Shown: positions 1 through 8,346 of the stretch, piece after piece
Position numbering within the stretch: position 1 is the first letter of the stretch
Layout of the letters: each line of letters starts with the position of its first letter
NCBI GenBank assembly: GCA_003210155.1
Contig: QCNC01000001.1
Coordinates: forward strand, 248,001-312,000
Length of the DNA stretch: 64,000 nt
From: Prochlorococcus sp. AG-424-E18
GTDB taxonomy: Bacteria > Cyanobacteriota > Cyanobacteriia > PCC-6307 > Cyanobiaceae
Direction of reading: 5' to 3'
Translations under genes and position numbers: made by a program
Notes under the pieces: generated by a model
Told to the model about the DNA's origin: nothing
The model's input: the letters and a program-made list of their open reading frames with translations, nothing else
Database searches by the model: none

Positions 1-43
1 GTATGATCAGCAACTTAGGTTAATCATTTAGAAATTATTAGTT

Positions 44-1066
44 ATGACTTTGCGTGTTGCAATTAACGGCTTTGGCAGAATTGGTCGAAACTTTATGCGT
101 TGTTGGCTTAGTAGAGGTGCTTACACCAATATTGAAGTTGTCGGAATTAACGTTACATCAGATCCGAAGACTAATGCTCATTTATTAAAATATGACTCAG
201 TCCTTGGTCAGCTTGATGGTGTTGATATTCAATATACTGATGATACTTTTGTAATTAATAACAAGACAATTAAATGTTTCTCAGATAGAAACCCAATGAA
301 TCTCCCTTGGAAAGACTGGGGTGTAGATTTGGTTATTGAATCTACTGGTGTATTTAATACAGACGTAGGTGCAAGTAAGCACTTAGAGGTAGGAGCAAAA
401 AAAGTTATTTTAACTGCGCCTGGTAAAGGCGATGGCGTTGGTACTTATGTAGTAGGAGTTAATGCTGATACATATAAACACAAAGACTACGATATTTTGA
501 GTAATGCTAGTTGTACAACTAACTGTTTAGCTCCAGTAGTCAAAGTTTTAGATCAAACTTTTGGGATTAATAAAGGTTTGATGACTACAATTCATAGTTA
601 TACAGGTGATCAAAGAATTTTAGATAATAGTCATAGAGATCTTAGAAGGGCTAGAGCCGCTGCTACAAACATCGTTCCTACTTCTACTGGAGCTGCAAAA
701 GCAGTCGCTCTTGTATACCCAGAAATGAAAGGCAAATTAACTGGAATTGCAATGAGAGTCCCAACTCCTAACGTTTCGGCAGTAGATTTTGTTTTTGAAT
801 CTTCTAAATCTGTCACAGCTGAAGAAGTCAATAATGCTCTCAAGGAAGCATCTCTAAGTACAATGAAAGGCATTATTAAGTACGGAGATGAACCATTAGT
901 GTCAAGCGATTATGCAGGTACCAATGAATCATCAATATTAGACAGTGATCTTACTATGTGTATCGGAGATAACCTTGTAAAGGTGCTTGCATGGTATGAC
1001 AATGAGTGGGGTTATAGTCAGAGAGTTGTAGATTTAGCAGAGATTGTTGCTAAAAATTGGGAGTAA
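44..1066 (+). CDS. gap2: Glyceraldehyde-3-phosphate dehydrogenase, plastid-type Gap2
   Basis: This 340-aa protein is a full-length phosphorylating GAPDH. The N-terminal Rossmann motif (NGFGRIGR, residues 8-15) binds NAD(P), and the active-site segment SNASCTTNC places the catalytic cysteine at about residue 157. The C-terminal WYDNEWGYS motif is intact. Cyanobacterial Gap2 works in the reductive direction of the Calvin cycle, converting 1,3-bisphosphoglycerate to glyceraldehyde-3-phosphate with NADPH or NADH in the cytoplasm. The Gap2 rather than Gap1 assignment rests on overall resemblance to cyanobacterial and plastid sequences and was not checked by phylogeny. No clear Shine-Dalgarno sequence precedes the ATG. 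The gene meets the convergent thiL end to end with no gap. Confidence 0.97.
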   Translation: MTLRVAINGFGRIGRNFMRCWLSRGAYTNIEVVGINVTSDPKTNAHLLKYDSVLGQLDGVDIQYTDDTFVINNKTIKCFSDRNPMNLPWKDWGVDLVIESTGVFNTDVGASKHLEVGAKKVILTAPGKGDGVGTYVVGVNADTYKHKDYDILSNASCTTNCLAPVVKVLDQTFGINKGLMTTIHSYTGDQRILDNSHRDLRRARAAATNIVPTSTGAAKAVALVYPEMKGKLTGIAMRVPTPNVSAVDFVFESSKSVTAEEVNNALKEASLSTMKGIIKYGDEPLVSSDYAGTNESSILDSDLTMCIGDNLVKVLAWYDNEWGYSQRVVDLAEIVAKNWE

Positions 1067-2053
1067 TTAAAAGTGTTTGAAAGGTGTGTTATTAAATAAT
1101 TTGTTTTTATTATTATCTTTAAATTCTATTGATGGTTCACCATCAGTAAAAAAACCAATCTTTTTAATATCTTTATCAAGTTTAGATAAATTTTCTGCCC
1201 ATTTTTTGGGTAATGAGAAAACTAATTCATAATCTTCTCCTCCAAAAAAATAAAATTCGTCCCATTTATCTCCTCTAGGCCAATCCTTATCTTTAGGTAT
1301 TTTTTCATAGTTTATGATCGCTTTGCAGTTGCTAGCTATTGCTAAATCTTGTAAGGCTTGAAATAGGCCATCACTGCTGTCAGTACATCCTATTCTCCTT
1401 ATATTTTTATTGGAGCGAGTTTTGAGGAGATTATTTAGAAAATTTGGGTAAACTCTAGGGCGACAAAAATGTTCAATAGACTTAATGATTAATCTTTCAT
1501 TAAGAGCAAATTCATTATTGAAATTAATTTTATTTTGTATCAAAAATCCCAGTTTGCTAAGACCATGCATTCCTGTAGTTAAGATTATATCTCCTGGTTT
1601 ACATGCGTTTCTTCTTAATTCAAGCTCACCTTGAATTCCAAAGGCCGTAATTGAAATGATTTTTTCATTCCCCTTTGAGCAATCTCCCCCTAGAATCAAT
1701 CCGCCATATTCATTTAATGCTTTATTTATTCCTTTGTATACTTCTTCAACCCAAATCCACTCAGTTCTAACAGGTAGAACTAGGCTTATTGTAATACCAA
1801 TAGTTTTCTTGCTTCCACTAGATAATAAGTCAGAGATATTGCTTACAACTGCTTTCCACCCAAGGTCTTGAGGACAAATACTAATGTCATTGAAATGAAC
1901 ATTTTCCACTAAAGAATCAGTATTAATAAGTAAATTTTCATTTTTAGTTTTGATTAAAGCGCAATCATCTGAAACTTGATTTTTAGGCATAAATTTTCCT
2001 AGCCTATTTATTAATTCTTTTTCCCCTATATCTTCTAATATTTCTTTATGCAT
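1067..2053 (-). CDS. thiL: Thiamine-monophosphate kinase ThiL
   Basis: This 328-aa protein matches ThiL in length and pattern. It has the early DDCALI segment that binds Mg-ATP (about residue 29), the NTDSLVENVHF motif, the GGDCSKG segment and a late CTDSSDGL motif. ThiL phosphorylates thiamine monophosphate to the active cofactor thiamine diphosphate in the cytoplasm. The start codon overlaps the 3' end of the upstream cyclophilin gene by 8 bases, so the two are probably co-transcribed and translationally coupled. A second thiamine-pathway gene, thiO, lies 23 kb away in this window. Confidence 0.95.
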   Translation of the reverse strand: MHKEILEDIGEKELINRLGKFMPKNQVSDDCALIKTKNENLLINTDSLVENVHFNDISICPQDLGWKAVVSNISDLLSSGSKKTIGITISLVLPVRTEWIWVEEVYKGINKALNEYGGLILGGDCSKGNEKIISITAFGIQGELELRRNACKPGDIILTTGMHGLSKLGFLIQNKINFNNEFALNERLIIKSIEHFCRPRVYPNFLNNLLKTRSNKNIRRIGCTDSSDGLFQALQDLAIASNCKAIINYEKIPKDKDWPRGDKWDEFYFFGGEDYELVFSLPKKWAENLSKLDKDIKKIGFFTDGEPSIEFKDNNKNKLFNNTPFKHF

Positions 2054-3137
2054 TTAATTTGAGGTTTTCAATCCCTTCTAAAACATCAATCGAAATTATT
2101 GTGTCATCTTTAGTAAGCTCTTCTAATACATCAAATCCATCTACAACGTAACCAAAGGCAGCATTTCTCCCGTCAATTAAGTTGCGACCCGCTGGATTTA
2201 ATTCTGCTTCATATAAAAAGAAGAAAAATTGCGATGACCCATCATCAACCGAGGCACTCGAATGCGACCATCCTAGAGTTCCAAGTGTTGCAAAAGGTAA
2301 TGTTGGCGTCTCTGTGTAAAGACCTAAATCTTCAAAAGTTTGATTGTAAAAAGTATCTTGTTCATCAGGAATTCTTATTTCTAAGGGAACGTGACGTTCT
2401 TCGTTTGTTTCAGGATCTATGTAACCAATATCATCACCAATTGGATCACCTGTTTGCAGTACAAAAAATTCTTCTGCTCTGTTAATGGGTAAATCTTTGT
2501 AGAAGTTTTTTGAAGATAAATCTATAAATGCTCCTGCTGTAAGTGGGGCGTTAAATCCATCCACAATTGCTTGCATATTTCCTTTGGAGGTTTTTATATT
2601 GACTTTTGCTCTACCCAGTAATCTTGGTAAATTATCAAATTCCTGGGGAATAGAGTATGGAAATTCTTTTGGTAGAAAATATTCTTCTAATCCACCTATT
2701 TTATCTAAAGCATTTCTTCGAGTAGCTATAAACGAGTATTTATCCTTTGATTTAGAGTAATTTTGAAGGCTATCAAAATTTTCTTTGAGTTCTAAAAATG
2801 TTTTTTCAGCAATCTTCTTTTTATCTTTTGGTAATTCTTGAATAATTTTACTTTGGTATTTTTTTAGCAAAGATTGACATTTTGTAACAGTTTTCGTAAG
2901 AGCGGGCCATCTTCCTCCTCTTACAAGGTCACTAGTGTCTTCCAATTTGTGTTGAATTTCTTGTAACTCAACTTGCTTGATAGGGAGTGCGTTTCTAAGG
3001 ATTGCATTAGGGTCTTTTACTGCATTTCCAGTAGGTAAATCAGCTAATACTTGAATAGGTTTTAAAAGAAAAACCTGTAAAATTACAATCGATAGAATTA
3101 AGAAAAGTTTGTTCTGATTTGATAAGAATTTTTGCAT
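2046..3137 (-). CDS. Cyclophilin-type peptidyl-prolyl isomerase, CYP38/TLP40-like
   Basis: This 363-aa protein has three parts. Residues 1-32 are a hydrophobic export signal ending near VLA. Residues about 35-165 are an alpha-helical region of the PsbQ-like type seen in plant CYP38/TLP40. Residues about 175-363 are a cyclophilin domain (VDGFNAPLTAGAFIDL, then SSQFFFFL and AFGYVVDG). Such proteins act in the thylakoid lumen or periplasm and are implicated in photosystem II assembly in plants. The cyclophilin core is divergent from classical ones, so isomerase activity is uncertain. It lies upstream of and overlaps thiL. The start was chosen because it gives a proper signal peptide. Confidence 0.88.
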   Translation of the reverse strand: MQKFLSNQNKLFLILSIVILQVFLLKPIQVLADLPTGNAVKDPNAILRNALPIKQVELQEIQHKLEDTSDLVRGGRWPALTKTVTKCQSLLKKYQSKIIQELPKDKKKIAEKTFLELKENFDSLQNYSKSKDKYSFIATRRNALDKIGGLEEYFLPKEFPYSIPQEFDNLPRLLGRAKVNIKTSKGNMQAIVDGFNAPLTAGAFIDLSSKNFYKDLPINRAEEFFVLQTGDPIGDDIGYIDPETNEERHVPLEIRIPDEQDTFYNQTFEDLGLYTETPTLPFATLGTLGWSHSSASVDDGSSQFFFFLYEAELNPAGRNLIDGRNAAFGYVVDGFDVLEELTKDDTIISIDVLEGIENLKLNA

Positions 3138-3181
3138 AGCACTCTTGCAGGTTTATGATCCTTGGATGATGTAATACAGGA

Positions 3182-3742
3182 ATGATTTCCAGTAACGATT
3201 TTCGCACAGGTACTACCATCGAATTGGATGGACAAGTTTGGCGAGTTGTAGAATTTCTACATGTCAAGCCTGGTAAGGGTTCTGCTTTCGTACGAACAAA
3301 ATTAAAATCAGTTCAAAGTGGCAACGTTGTTGAAAAAACTTTTCGAGCCGGAGAATCAGTACAGCAGGCTGTCCTTGAGAAGTCTAACCTGCAGCATACT
3401 TATGTGGAGTCTGGTGATTATGTTTTTATGGATATGACAAGTTTTGAAGAGACAAGACTCACCTCTGAACAAATCGGTAAAGGCGCAAAGTATTTAAAAG
3501 AGGGAATGGAGGTTAATGTAATTTTCCATAATGGTAAAGTTTTAGAAGTAGAACTTCCAATATCTATTACCTTGAAAGTTAAAGAGACTGATCCAGGAGT
3601 TAAAGGTGACACTGCTAGTGGGGGCACTAAACCAGCTATTCTAGAAACAGGTGCTCAAGTTATGGTTCCTTTATTTATTTCTGTGGGAGAAATGATTAAA
3701 GTTGATACTCGAAATGACACTTATCTTGGACGTGAAAATTAA
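3182..3742 (+). CDS. efp: Elongation factor P
   Basis: This 186-aa protein is full-length EF-P, which binds between the P and E sites of stalled ribosomes and promotes peptide bond formation at polyproline stretches. The N-terminal KOW-like domain carries the loop PGKGSA with lysine at about residue 32, the position that is modified in many bacteria. The C-terminal OB domains end in the typical [12 protein letters not shown]. Whether this lysine is modified cannot be told, since no epmA or epmB is visible here. The stop codon overlaps the ATG of accB by one base (TAATG), so the pair is coupled. It is divergently arranged to the cyclophilin gene. Confidence 0.97.
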   Translation: MISSNDFRTGTTIELDGQVWRVVEFLHVKPGKGSAFVRTKLKSVQSGNVVEKTFRAGESVQQAVLEKSNLQHTYVESGDYVFMDMTSFEETRLTSEQIGKGAKYLKEGMEVNVIFHNGKVLEVELPISITLKVKETDPGVKGDTASGGTKPAILETGAQVMVPLFISVGEMIKVDTRNDTYLGREN

Positions 3743-4248
3743 TGGCTATGAAATTAGATCATGATGACTTAGATCGCTTAATAGAGAAGATCTCTACAAG
3801 TGATATACAAGAGTTCTCGCTAGAGGGAGAAGATTTTAAACTCGAAATTAAAAGGAATTTATTTGATCAGAATCAAGTTATAAATAATTTAGTTTCTAAT
3901 ACTTCGTTTGATAAGCAGACAACTGCTAATCAAAAAACTATTAATGATAATATCCCAGCCGTTAATAAGCCTGAAGCACCTCTGGTGGCACCCCTAGGAC
4001 GTTCTGACCTAACTGAAATTACTTCTCCTATGGTTGGGACATTTTATAGGGCTGCAGCGCCTGGCGAGGAGCCATTTGTCGAAATAGGAAATAACGTTAA
4101 GGTCGGTCAAACTATTTGTATTTTGGAAGCAATGAAGTTAATGAATGAAATTGAATCTGAATTTAATGCTGAAATTGTAGAGATTCTCGTTGAGAATGGA
4201 ACACCAGTTGAATTTGGTCAAGTTTTAATGCGTGTTAAGCAGTCTTGA
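3742..4248 (+). CDS. accB: Acetyl-CoA carboxylase biotin carboxyl carrier protein
   Basis: This 168-aa protein has an N-terminal helical region, a low-complexity linker rich in Asn, Pro and Ala (about residues 50-85) and a C-terminal biotinyl domain. The biotin attachment motif is EAMKLMNEIE, with the acceptor lysine in AMK. It carries carboxybiotin between biotin carboxylase (AccC, encoded at 41632-42981 here) and the carboxyltransferase in the first step of fatty-acid synthesis. It is fused in expression to efp by a one-base overlap. Its last 24 bases overlap the convergent pdxA. Confidence 0.97.
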   Translation: MAMKLDHDDLDRLIEKISTSDIQEFSLEGEDFKLEIKRNLFDQNQVINNLVSNTSFDKQTTANQKTINDNIPAVNKPEAPLVAPLGRSDLTEITSPMVGTFYRAAAPGEEPFVEIGNNVKVGQTICILEAMKLMNEIESEFNAEIVEILVENGTPVEFGQVLMRVKQS

Positions 4249-5259
4249 ATTGTTAGTCATCTCTACGGCAGCCTTAATAGCCTCAATCATGCTTTGAGAT
4301 TGAGCAATTCCTTTGCCAGCAATATCAAATCCCGTTCCATGATCTGGAGATGTTCTTATAAATGGTAAACCGATTGTGGTATTTACTGCGTAATTAAGAG
4401 CTATCACTTTCATTGGTATTAAACCTTGATCATGATACATAGCAAGAATTCCATCATGTTTTTCAGCATTTTTGTCATTCCATGCTTTTACTGAAGAATT
4501 CCAGCAACTATCTGGTGATAAAGGGCCTAATAATTTAATACCTCTATTCTTTTCATTCCATGTAATTAATGCATCATTGAGCCAATCTTTTTCTTCACTA
4601 CCCAAAATTCCTTCTTCACCAGCATGAGGGTTTAATCCTGCTACTTTTAGAGTAGGTTTATCAACATAGGTATTACAAAAATTTTTGAAAAGGTTTAGTT
4701 TTGAATGGATTAATTCTGTAGTTAATTGATTAGGAACCTCACTAAGAGCTATGTGAGTTGTAGCTAGTAGCGTATTGAATCTCCATCCTGTGATGGGTGA
4801 TTTTGCTGTGAATAACATTCCAACATTTTTAACTCCACACGATTTTGCTAATAGTTCAGTTTGACCAGAGAAGTAATGACCTGATAGAGACCATGATTTC
4901 TTGCAGATTGGTCCGGTTACAAGTGCTGAATTAGGCTGTTGTTTTACAAGTTCAATTGCTTTTGTTAAGTAATAGAAACTTGAATTACCACAACTTGATT
5001 TAGAGTAATGATCTGCTGTCGAAATTTCGAGATCATGTATCTTTAAATCTTTAGGATTTGCAAGGTTTTCTAATCCTAGGGATCTAAGATGTTTGTATGT
5101 ATTTTGTAAATTTCTTTTTGATCCAACCAGTATAAAATCAATATCGTCTGATATCTCATTAGAACAAAGTGCTTTTAAGATTATTTCGGGTCCAATACCT
5201 GAATCATCTCCGACGCTTATTATTACCTTCAAATCCTTTTTTGTATTCTGAAAATGCAT
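4225..5259 (-). CDS. pdxA: 4-hydroxythreonine-4-phosphate dehydrogenase PdxA
   Basis: This 344-aa protein matches PdxA. It begins with the family signature VGDDSGIGPEI (normally GDPAGIGPE, so this form is slightly divergent). It also has VTGPICKKSW, AGLNPHAGEEG (metal-binding His), YHDQGLIPMK and TSPDHGTGFDIAGKG. The enzyme oxidises 4-phosphohydroxy-L-threonine in the DXP-dependent pyridoxal phosphate pathway. Its 3' end overlaps accB by 24 bases on the opposite strand. A short gap separates it from the epimerase-like gene upstream on the same strand. Confidence 0.95.
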   Translation of the reverse strand: MHFQNTKKDLKVIISVGDDSGIGPEIILKALCSNEISDDIDFILVGSKRNLQNTYKHLRSLGLENLANPKDLKIHDLEISTADHYSKSSCGNSSFYYLTKAIELVKQQPNSALVTGPICKKSWSLSGHYFSGQTELLAKSCGVKNVGMLFTAKSPITGWRFNTLLATTHIALSEVPNQLTTELIHSKLNLFKNFCNTYVDKPTLKVAGLNPHAGEEGILGSEEKDWLNDALITWNEKNRGIKLLGPLSPDSCWNSSVKAWNDKNAEKHDGILAMYHDQGLIPMKVIALNYAVNTTIGLPFIRTSPDHGTGFDIAGKGIAQSQSMIEAIKAAVEMTNNSRLLNTH

Positions 5260-5281
5260 AAAGAGTTTTTAAATTTATTTT

Positions 5282-6160
5282 TTAACTATTCAAATAGCAA
5301 TTTTTTAAACCTATTTTATAGTTTTTATAAATTAGTTTATATCCGAGAGTTTCGCATAAAAGTTTATTAGAAACTCTTCTATTTTCCATCCAAAAAGATT
5401 GAGCAATAGGTGATAATTCTTTTTTTGCATCTTCAAATGATATTGGCTTTGGCATTGTTAAGCCAAGTAAATCGTAGCAATATTGAATCACTTCTATCTG
5501 TGAACAAGGCTGATCATCTGCAATATTAATAATTTGGTAAAACTTTAAGGAATTTTTATTTTGTAATAAATAGATAATAGCATTTGTAATATCAGCAACA
5601 TGAATTCTTGAAAATACCTGATTTTTTTTTAATATGATACGAATTTTTTTATTTTTTATTGTTTCAAAAGTGGATCTTCCAGGTCCATAAATACCAGGTA
5701 ACCTAAAAATTTGTACAGGTAAACCAGATTCAATCCATTCTTTTTCGCAATTTAACCTATCATAACTCCTTTTTTGCACAGGGTTAGGTTCATCAACTTC
5801 AGAAACCCAATCACCCCTGGTGTTTCCATAAACTCCTGTTGTAGATAAATAGCCAACCCATTCAAGGGAAAGACTTTTTAGCTTATCTTTCAGACTTCTC
5901 AATACTGGATCATTTCCATTTTTGTCGGGAGGTATGCAACTAAGAATATGTGTGACTCCATTAAAAATTTTTGTATTGGGAAGAATACCATTTTCGCTGT
6001 TGAATACGAAATTATTTGGATCTTTTTTTTCAGATCTCGAACTTGTCAAAGCGGTATGACCTAGTTTTCTTATTGTTTTTGCGAAGAAACTACCGCTGAA
6101 ACCACACCCTAAAATTAAAAATTTATTTTTATTATTTAGTGAACTTGCGGGATCCTTCAT
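5282..6160 (-). CDS. NAD(P)-dependent epimerase/dehydratase-like protein (atypical SDR)
   Basis: This 292-aa protein has an N-terminal Rossmann glycine motif GCGFSGSFFAK (about residues 18-28) and the segment STTGVYGNTRGDWVSE. The YDRLNCEKEW segment fits the Tyr-xxx-Lys region of an extended short-chain dehydrogenase, although the spacing is atypical. The overall pattern resembles the YeeZ-like nucleoside-diphosphate-sugar epimerase group, whose substrates are mostly unknown. It lies just upstream of pdxA on the same strand and may share its transcript. I do not assign a substrate. Confidence 0.8.
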   Translation of the reverse strand: MKDPASSLNNKNKFLILGCGFSGSFFAKTIRKLGHTALTSSRSEKKDPNNFVFNSENGILPNTKIFNGVTHILSCIPPDKNGNDPVLRSLKDKLKSLSLEWVGYLSTTGVYGNTRGDWVSEVDEPNPVQKRSYDRLNCEKEWIESGLPVQIFRLPGIYGPGRSTFETIKNKKIRIILKKNQVFSRIHVADITNAIIYLLQNKNSLKFYQIINIADDQPCSQIEVIQYCYDLLGLTMPKPISFEDAKKELSPIAQSFWMENRRVSNKLLCETLGYKLIYKNYKIGLKNCYLNS

Positions 6161-6192
6161 GCGACGTTATTGTAGTACATATGTATTAATTA

Positions 6193-6423
6193 GTGATGAA
6201 GACAGCTCTTAAGCCTGATTTAAAATTAAAAACTTATTGCATGAGCAAAAGTTATAGTCGATTCACAGAAAAAGAAATCAGTTTAGTTAATTTTAAATTC
6301 TATCAAAAACTATTTGTATTTCTCATTTCATTTTCGACAATTTTAATATTCCCAGAATCGCCAAGAGAATTGGAAAATATTTGCGAGATTTATAATTCTA
6401 GAAAAATATGTAATATTTGGTAG
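6193..6423 (+). CDS. Small putative membrane protein of unknown function
   Basis: This open frame of up to 76 aa begins 33 bases from the divergent epimerase gene and ends one base before the convergent HNH gene. An internal ATG at 6241 gives a 60-aa form that may be the true start. It holds one hydrophobic stretch (FYQKLFVFLISFSTILIF, about residues 37-54) followed by a short tail with two cysteines (ENICEIYNSRKICNIW). That layout would suit an anchored or secreted peptide with a disulfide. I do not recognise a family. The coding call rests on position and open length only. Confidence 0.5.
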   Translation: MMKTALKPDLKLKTYCMSKSYSRFTEKEISLVNFKFYQKLFVFLISFSTILIFPESPRELENICEIYNSRKICNIW

Positions 6424-6822
6424 TCAAGCTGCTTTATATTCTGATCCATCTTTTTCGTTATTTTTGTTAACTTGAAAATTAGGATTAGCCCATTGTAGTA
6501 ATCTTATGGCTAATCTTAAATCCCCCTCTAACCAGGCTCTTATAGCCATTGCTCTTCGAGGATCATAAAATTTTTGTTTTCTGTACCAATACAAAGCATT
6601 TTCGTCTGATTTATCCCCATTACATGAAAGACATGCAGGGACACAGTTTTCTGTTGTACTTAAGCCTCCTTGGCTTTGTGGTATTACATGATCAATAGAT
6701 TCAGAAGTTTTTCCGCAATATATACAACTTTTTCCAGTAAACCTATGAATAGATTTTCGCCATTGTCTTAATCTAAACTTAGGACATAAATCCTCTAAAA
6801 AAACCGCATCATTAATATGCAT
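6424..6822 (-). CDS. HNH endonuclease domain protein
   Basis: This 132-aa protein is built around an HNH fold. It has a first CxxC (CIYCGK, about residue 33), the catalytic segment SIDHVIPQSQGG, the NCVPAC stretch and a second CxxC (CLSCNGDKSD). The two CxxC pairs would bind a structural zinc. The C-terminal half (residues about 80-115) is a basic and aromatic helical extension. Similar stand-alone HNH proteins occur as chromosomal genes in cyanobacteria, with no known target. There is no intron, intein or terminase nearby, so a homing or phage role is not supported. Confidence 0.88.
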   Translation of the reverse strand: MHINDAVFLEDLCPKFRLRQWRKSIHRFTGKSCIYCGKTSESIDHVIPQSQGGLSTTENCVPACLSCNGDKSDENALYWYRKQKFYDPRRAMAIRAWLEGDLRLAIRLLQWANPNFQVNKNNEKDGSEYKAA

Positions 6823-6987
6823 TTAGAATATTTAGTTAAATAAATAATGGCTTGAATATATTAAAAGTCAACATTTATTTATGCGTTATATTCAAAATTT
6901 CCAAGTAAAAATATGTTTTAGTGTGTATAGATACAAAATAGAATCTATTAAAATTTAGGAAAACTTATTATCTTTTTGAAACCTTTA

Positions 6988-7437
6988 TTAATAACTATAT
7001 CTATCAAGTGTTTCATCAGAAAATTCATCATTAGTTATCTCTAATTCTTTTTCTAATTTCTTTCTTTTTTCTTCTCTATCTTTTTTTTCCTTTTCTTTTC
7101 TTTCTTCTTCTTTTTTTAAATCTCTTATTAGTTTTCTATTTGGATGAAGTTTATCTAAATACTCGACACAATAGCTGAAGGTGTCTCTATCTCTAATAAC
7201 TGATTCAGTAATTTGTGCTGCTGCTTGTTTAGGTGAGACTTTGAAAATTCCACCTTTTTGCTTTTTTATATATGTATATGCTGCATCCCAACTACTTTCA
7301 TGATCATTACCTCCATCTCTCATAGTACAGAAAATTTCGGCCCCAAAAGATCCTGCTTTAACTTTTAACGTTTGCAGTAAAAATGGAGATATTATCCCTA
7401 AGATTATAAGAATTGATTTTTTTTTAAATCTCTTCAT
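6988..7437 (-). CDS. Exported protein of unknown function with charged coiled-coil tail
   Basis: This 149-aa protein starts with a signal peptide (basic MKRFKKK, hydrophobic IILGIISPFLL, cleavage near VKAGS). A compact domain with two cysteines follows (FCTMRDGG and SYCVEY), about residues 30-105. The rest is a strongly charged helix rich in Lys and Glu (about residues 108-137). The domain looks like a conserved cyanobacterial secreted family, but I cannot name it with confidence. It is probably periplasmic or lumenal. The two cysteines could form a disulfide. Confidence 0.75.
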   Translation of the reverse strand: MKRFKKKSILIILGIISPFLLQTLKVKAGSFGAEIFCTMRDGGNDHESSWDAAYTYIKKQKGGIFKVSPKQAAAQITESVIRDRDTFSYCVEYLDKLHPNRKLIRDLKKEEERKEKEKKDREEKRKKLEKELEITNDEFSDETLDRYSY

Positions 7438-7493
7438 TGCATATAGGTTTTCTATTTAAAAATATCTTTTATTTCGGGGATGTCTATAGAAAT

Positions 7494-8015
7494 TTAAGAT
7501 TTAATTATTCCAAATATATTTAGGCATTTCACAATTAGGGGAAGAATTAAAAGAACAGTAATTAATCTTACTGCGTGTAGAGTTGCTACTGCAGCTCCTA
7601 CTCCGTATTCAGACCCTACAAGACTCATTCCGCTAATTCCTCCAGGTGCAGCTCCGAGAATTGTTGTTATTACATCTATTTTAAGTAATCTGCTTGTCCA
7701 TAATCCAATTGCCAGTCCAGTTATAACCAAAGTAAAAGTTATTAATATGGCTGGCCTCCATAAGTTTTGAATATCAACTAATGAGTCCTTTGTTAATGAT
7801 GTACCAATGACTGTTCCAATTCCGATTTCTAAGATTGTTCTTGTGCCGATTGGCCACTCTGCTATATCGACTTTGCCACTTATACTAAGTATGCTTGCAC
7901 CTATTAAAGCACCGGCAAGAGGAGCAGCAGGAATACCTGTTTTTAGAGCTAAAGCTCCAAAAATACAACCTGCAATTAAATAATATAATAAATTTATGTT
8001 AGGCATAAATTTCAA
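7494..8015 (-). CDS. AbrB-family integral membrane protein, single-repeat form
   Basis: This 173-aa protein is almost entirely hydrophobic, with about five predicted membrane segments. It has glycine-rich signatures of the Gram-negative AbrB-duplication membrane family (GAPLAGALIGAS near the N-terminus and AAPGGISGMSLVG near residue 125). Family members such as E. coli AbrB are about 350 aa with two such repeats. This one holds one repeat only, so it may act as a dimer or be a half-size cyanobacterial version. A regulator or transporter role is unproven. It is unrelated to the AbrB DNA-binding proteins. Confidence 0.78.
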   Translation of the reverse strand: MKFMPNINLLYYLIAGCIFGALALKTGIPAAPLAGALIGASILSISGKVDIAEWPIGTRTILEIGIGTVIGTSLTKDSLVDIQNLWRPAILITFTLVITGLAIGLWTSRLLKIDVITTILGAAPGGISGMSLVGSEYGVGAAVATLHAVRLITVLLILPLIVKCLNIFGIIKS

Positions 8016-8138
8016 AGATGTTTGATCATAATATTAGAAAAAATTTTTTTTATTTAAGTTTATAGTCAAATAATATTTTTGATTACTCTCGTAATGTCCC
8101 CTTTTGTTGGCATAATATTAACTAAAGCATGAATTTTT

Positions 8139-8336
8139 ATGTCTTCACAAATTTCACATAAAGATAATAAAAAGCACATAAAGAAAAAATTATCTTTTTT
8201 TGAGGGTGGTCACCAGCTTGAAAAATTGGAGTTTGCCCTTGCAATAGCTCAAACCAACGGTGATGAAAAAAAATCAATTGTTCTTAGAAAAAAGATTGTT
8301 GAATTAGGCGGAAATATTGAAGAGCCAGGCACTTAA
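8139..8336 (+). CDS. Small soluble protein of unknown function
   Basis: This 65-aa protein has a basic N-terminal half (SHKDNKKHIKKKLSFFEGG) and a helical C-terminal half (LEKLEFALAIAQTNGDEKK, ending GGNIEEPGT). It is hydrophilic with no membrane segment. It stands alone between a minus-strand membrane gene and a minus-strand aminotransferase, so it should have its own promoter within the 123 bases upstream. I do not recognise a named family. Coding is likely given the ATG, the amphipathic pattern and the isolated position. Confidence 0.65.
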   Translation: MSSQISHKDNKKHIKKKLSFFEGGHQLEKLEFALAIAQTNGDEKKSIVLRKKIVELGGNIEEPGT

Positions 8337-8346
8337 CTTAATTCCC

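Noticed and set aside
1656..1871. 71-aa plus-strand frame inside thiL
   Set aside because: It is a shadow of the thiL frame with no start context or family features.
6424..6822. HNH gene as a homing endonuclease or phage gene
   Set aside because: No intron, intein, terminase, portal or integrase is nearby and the composition matches the backbone.
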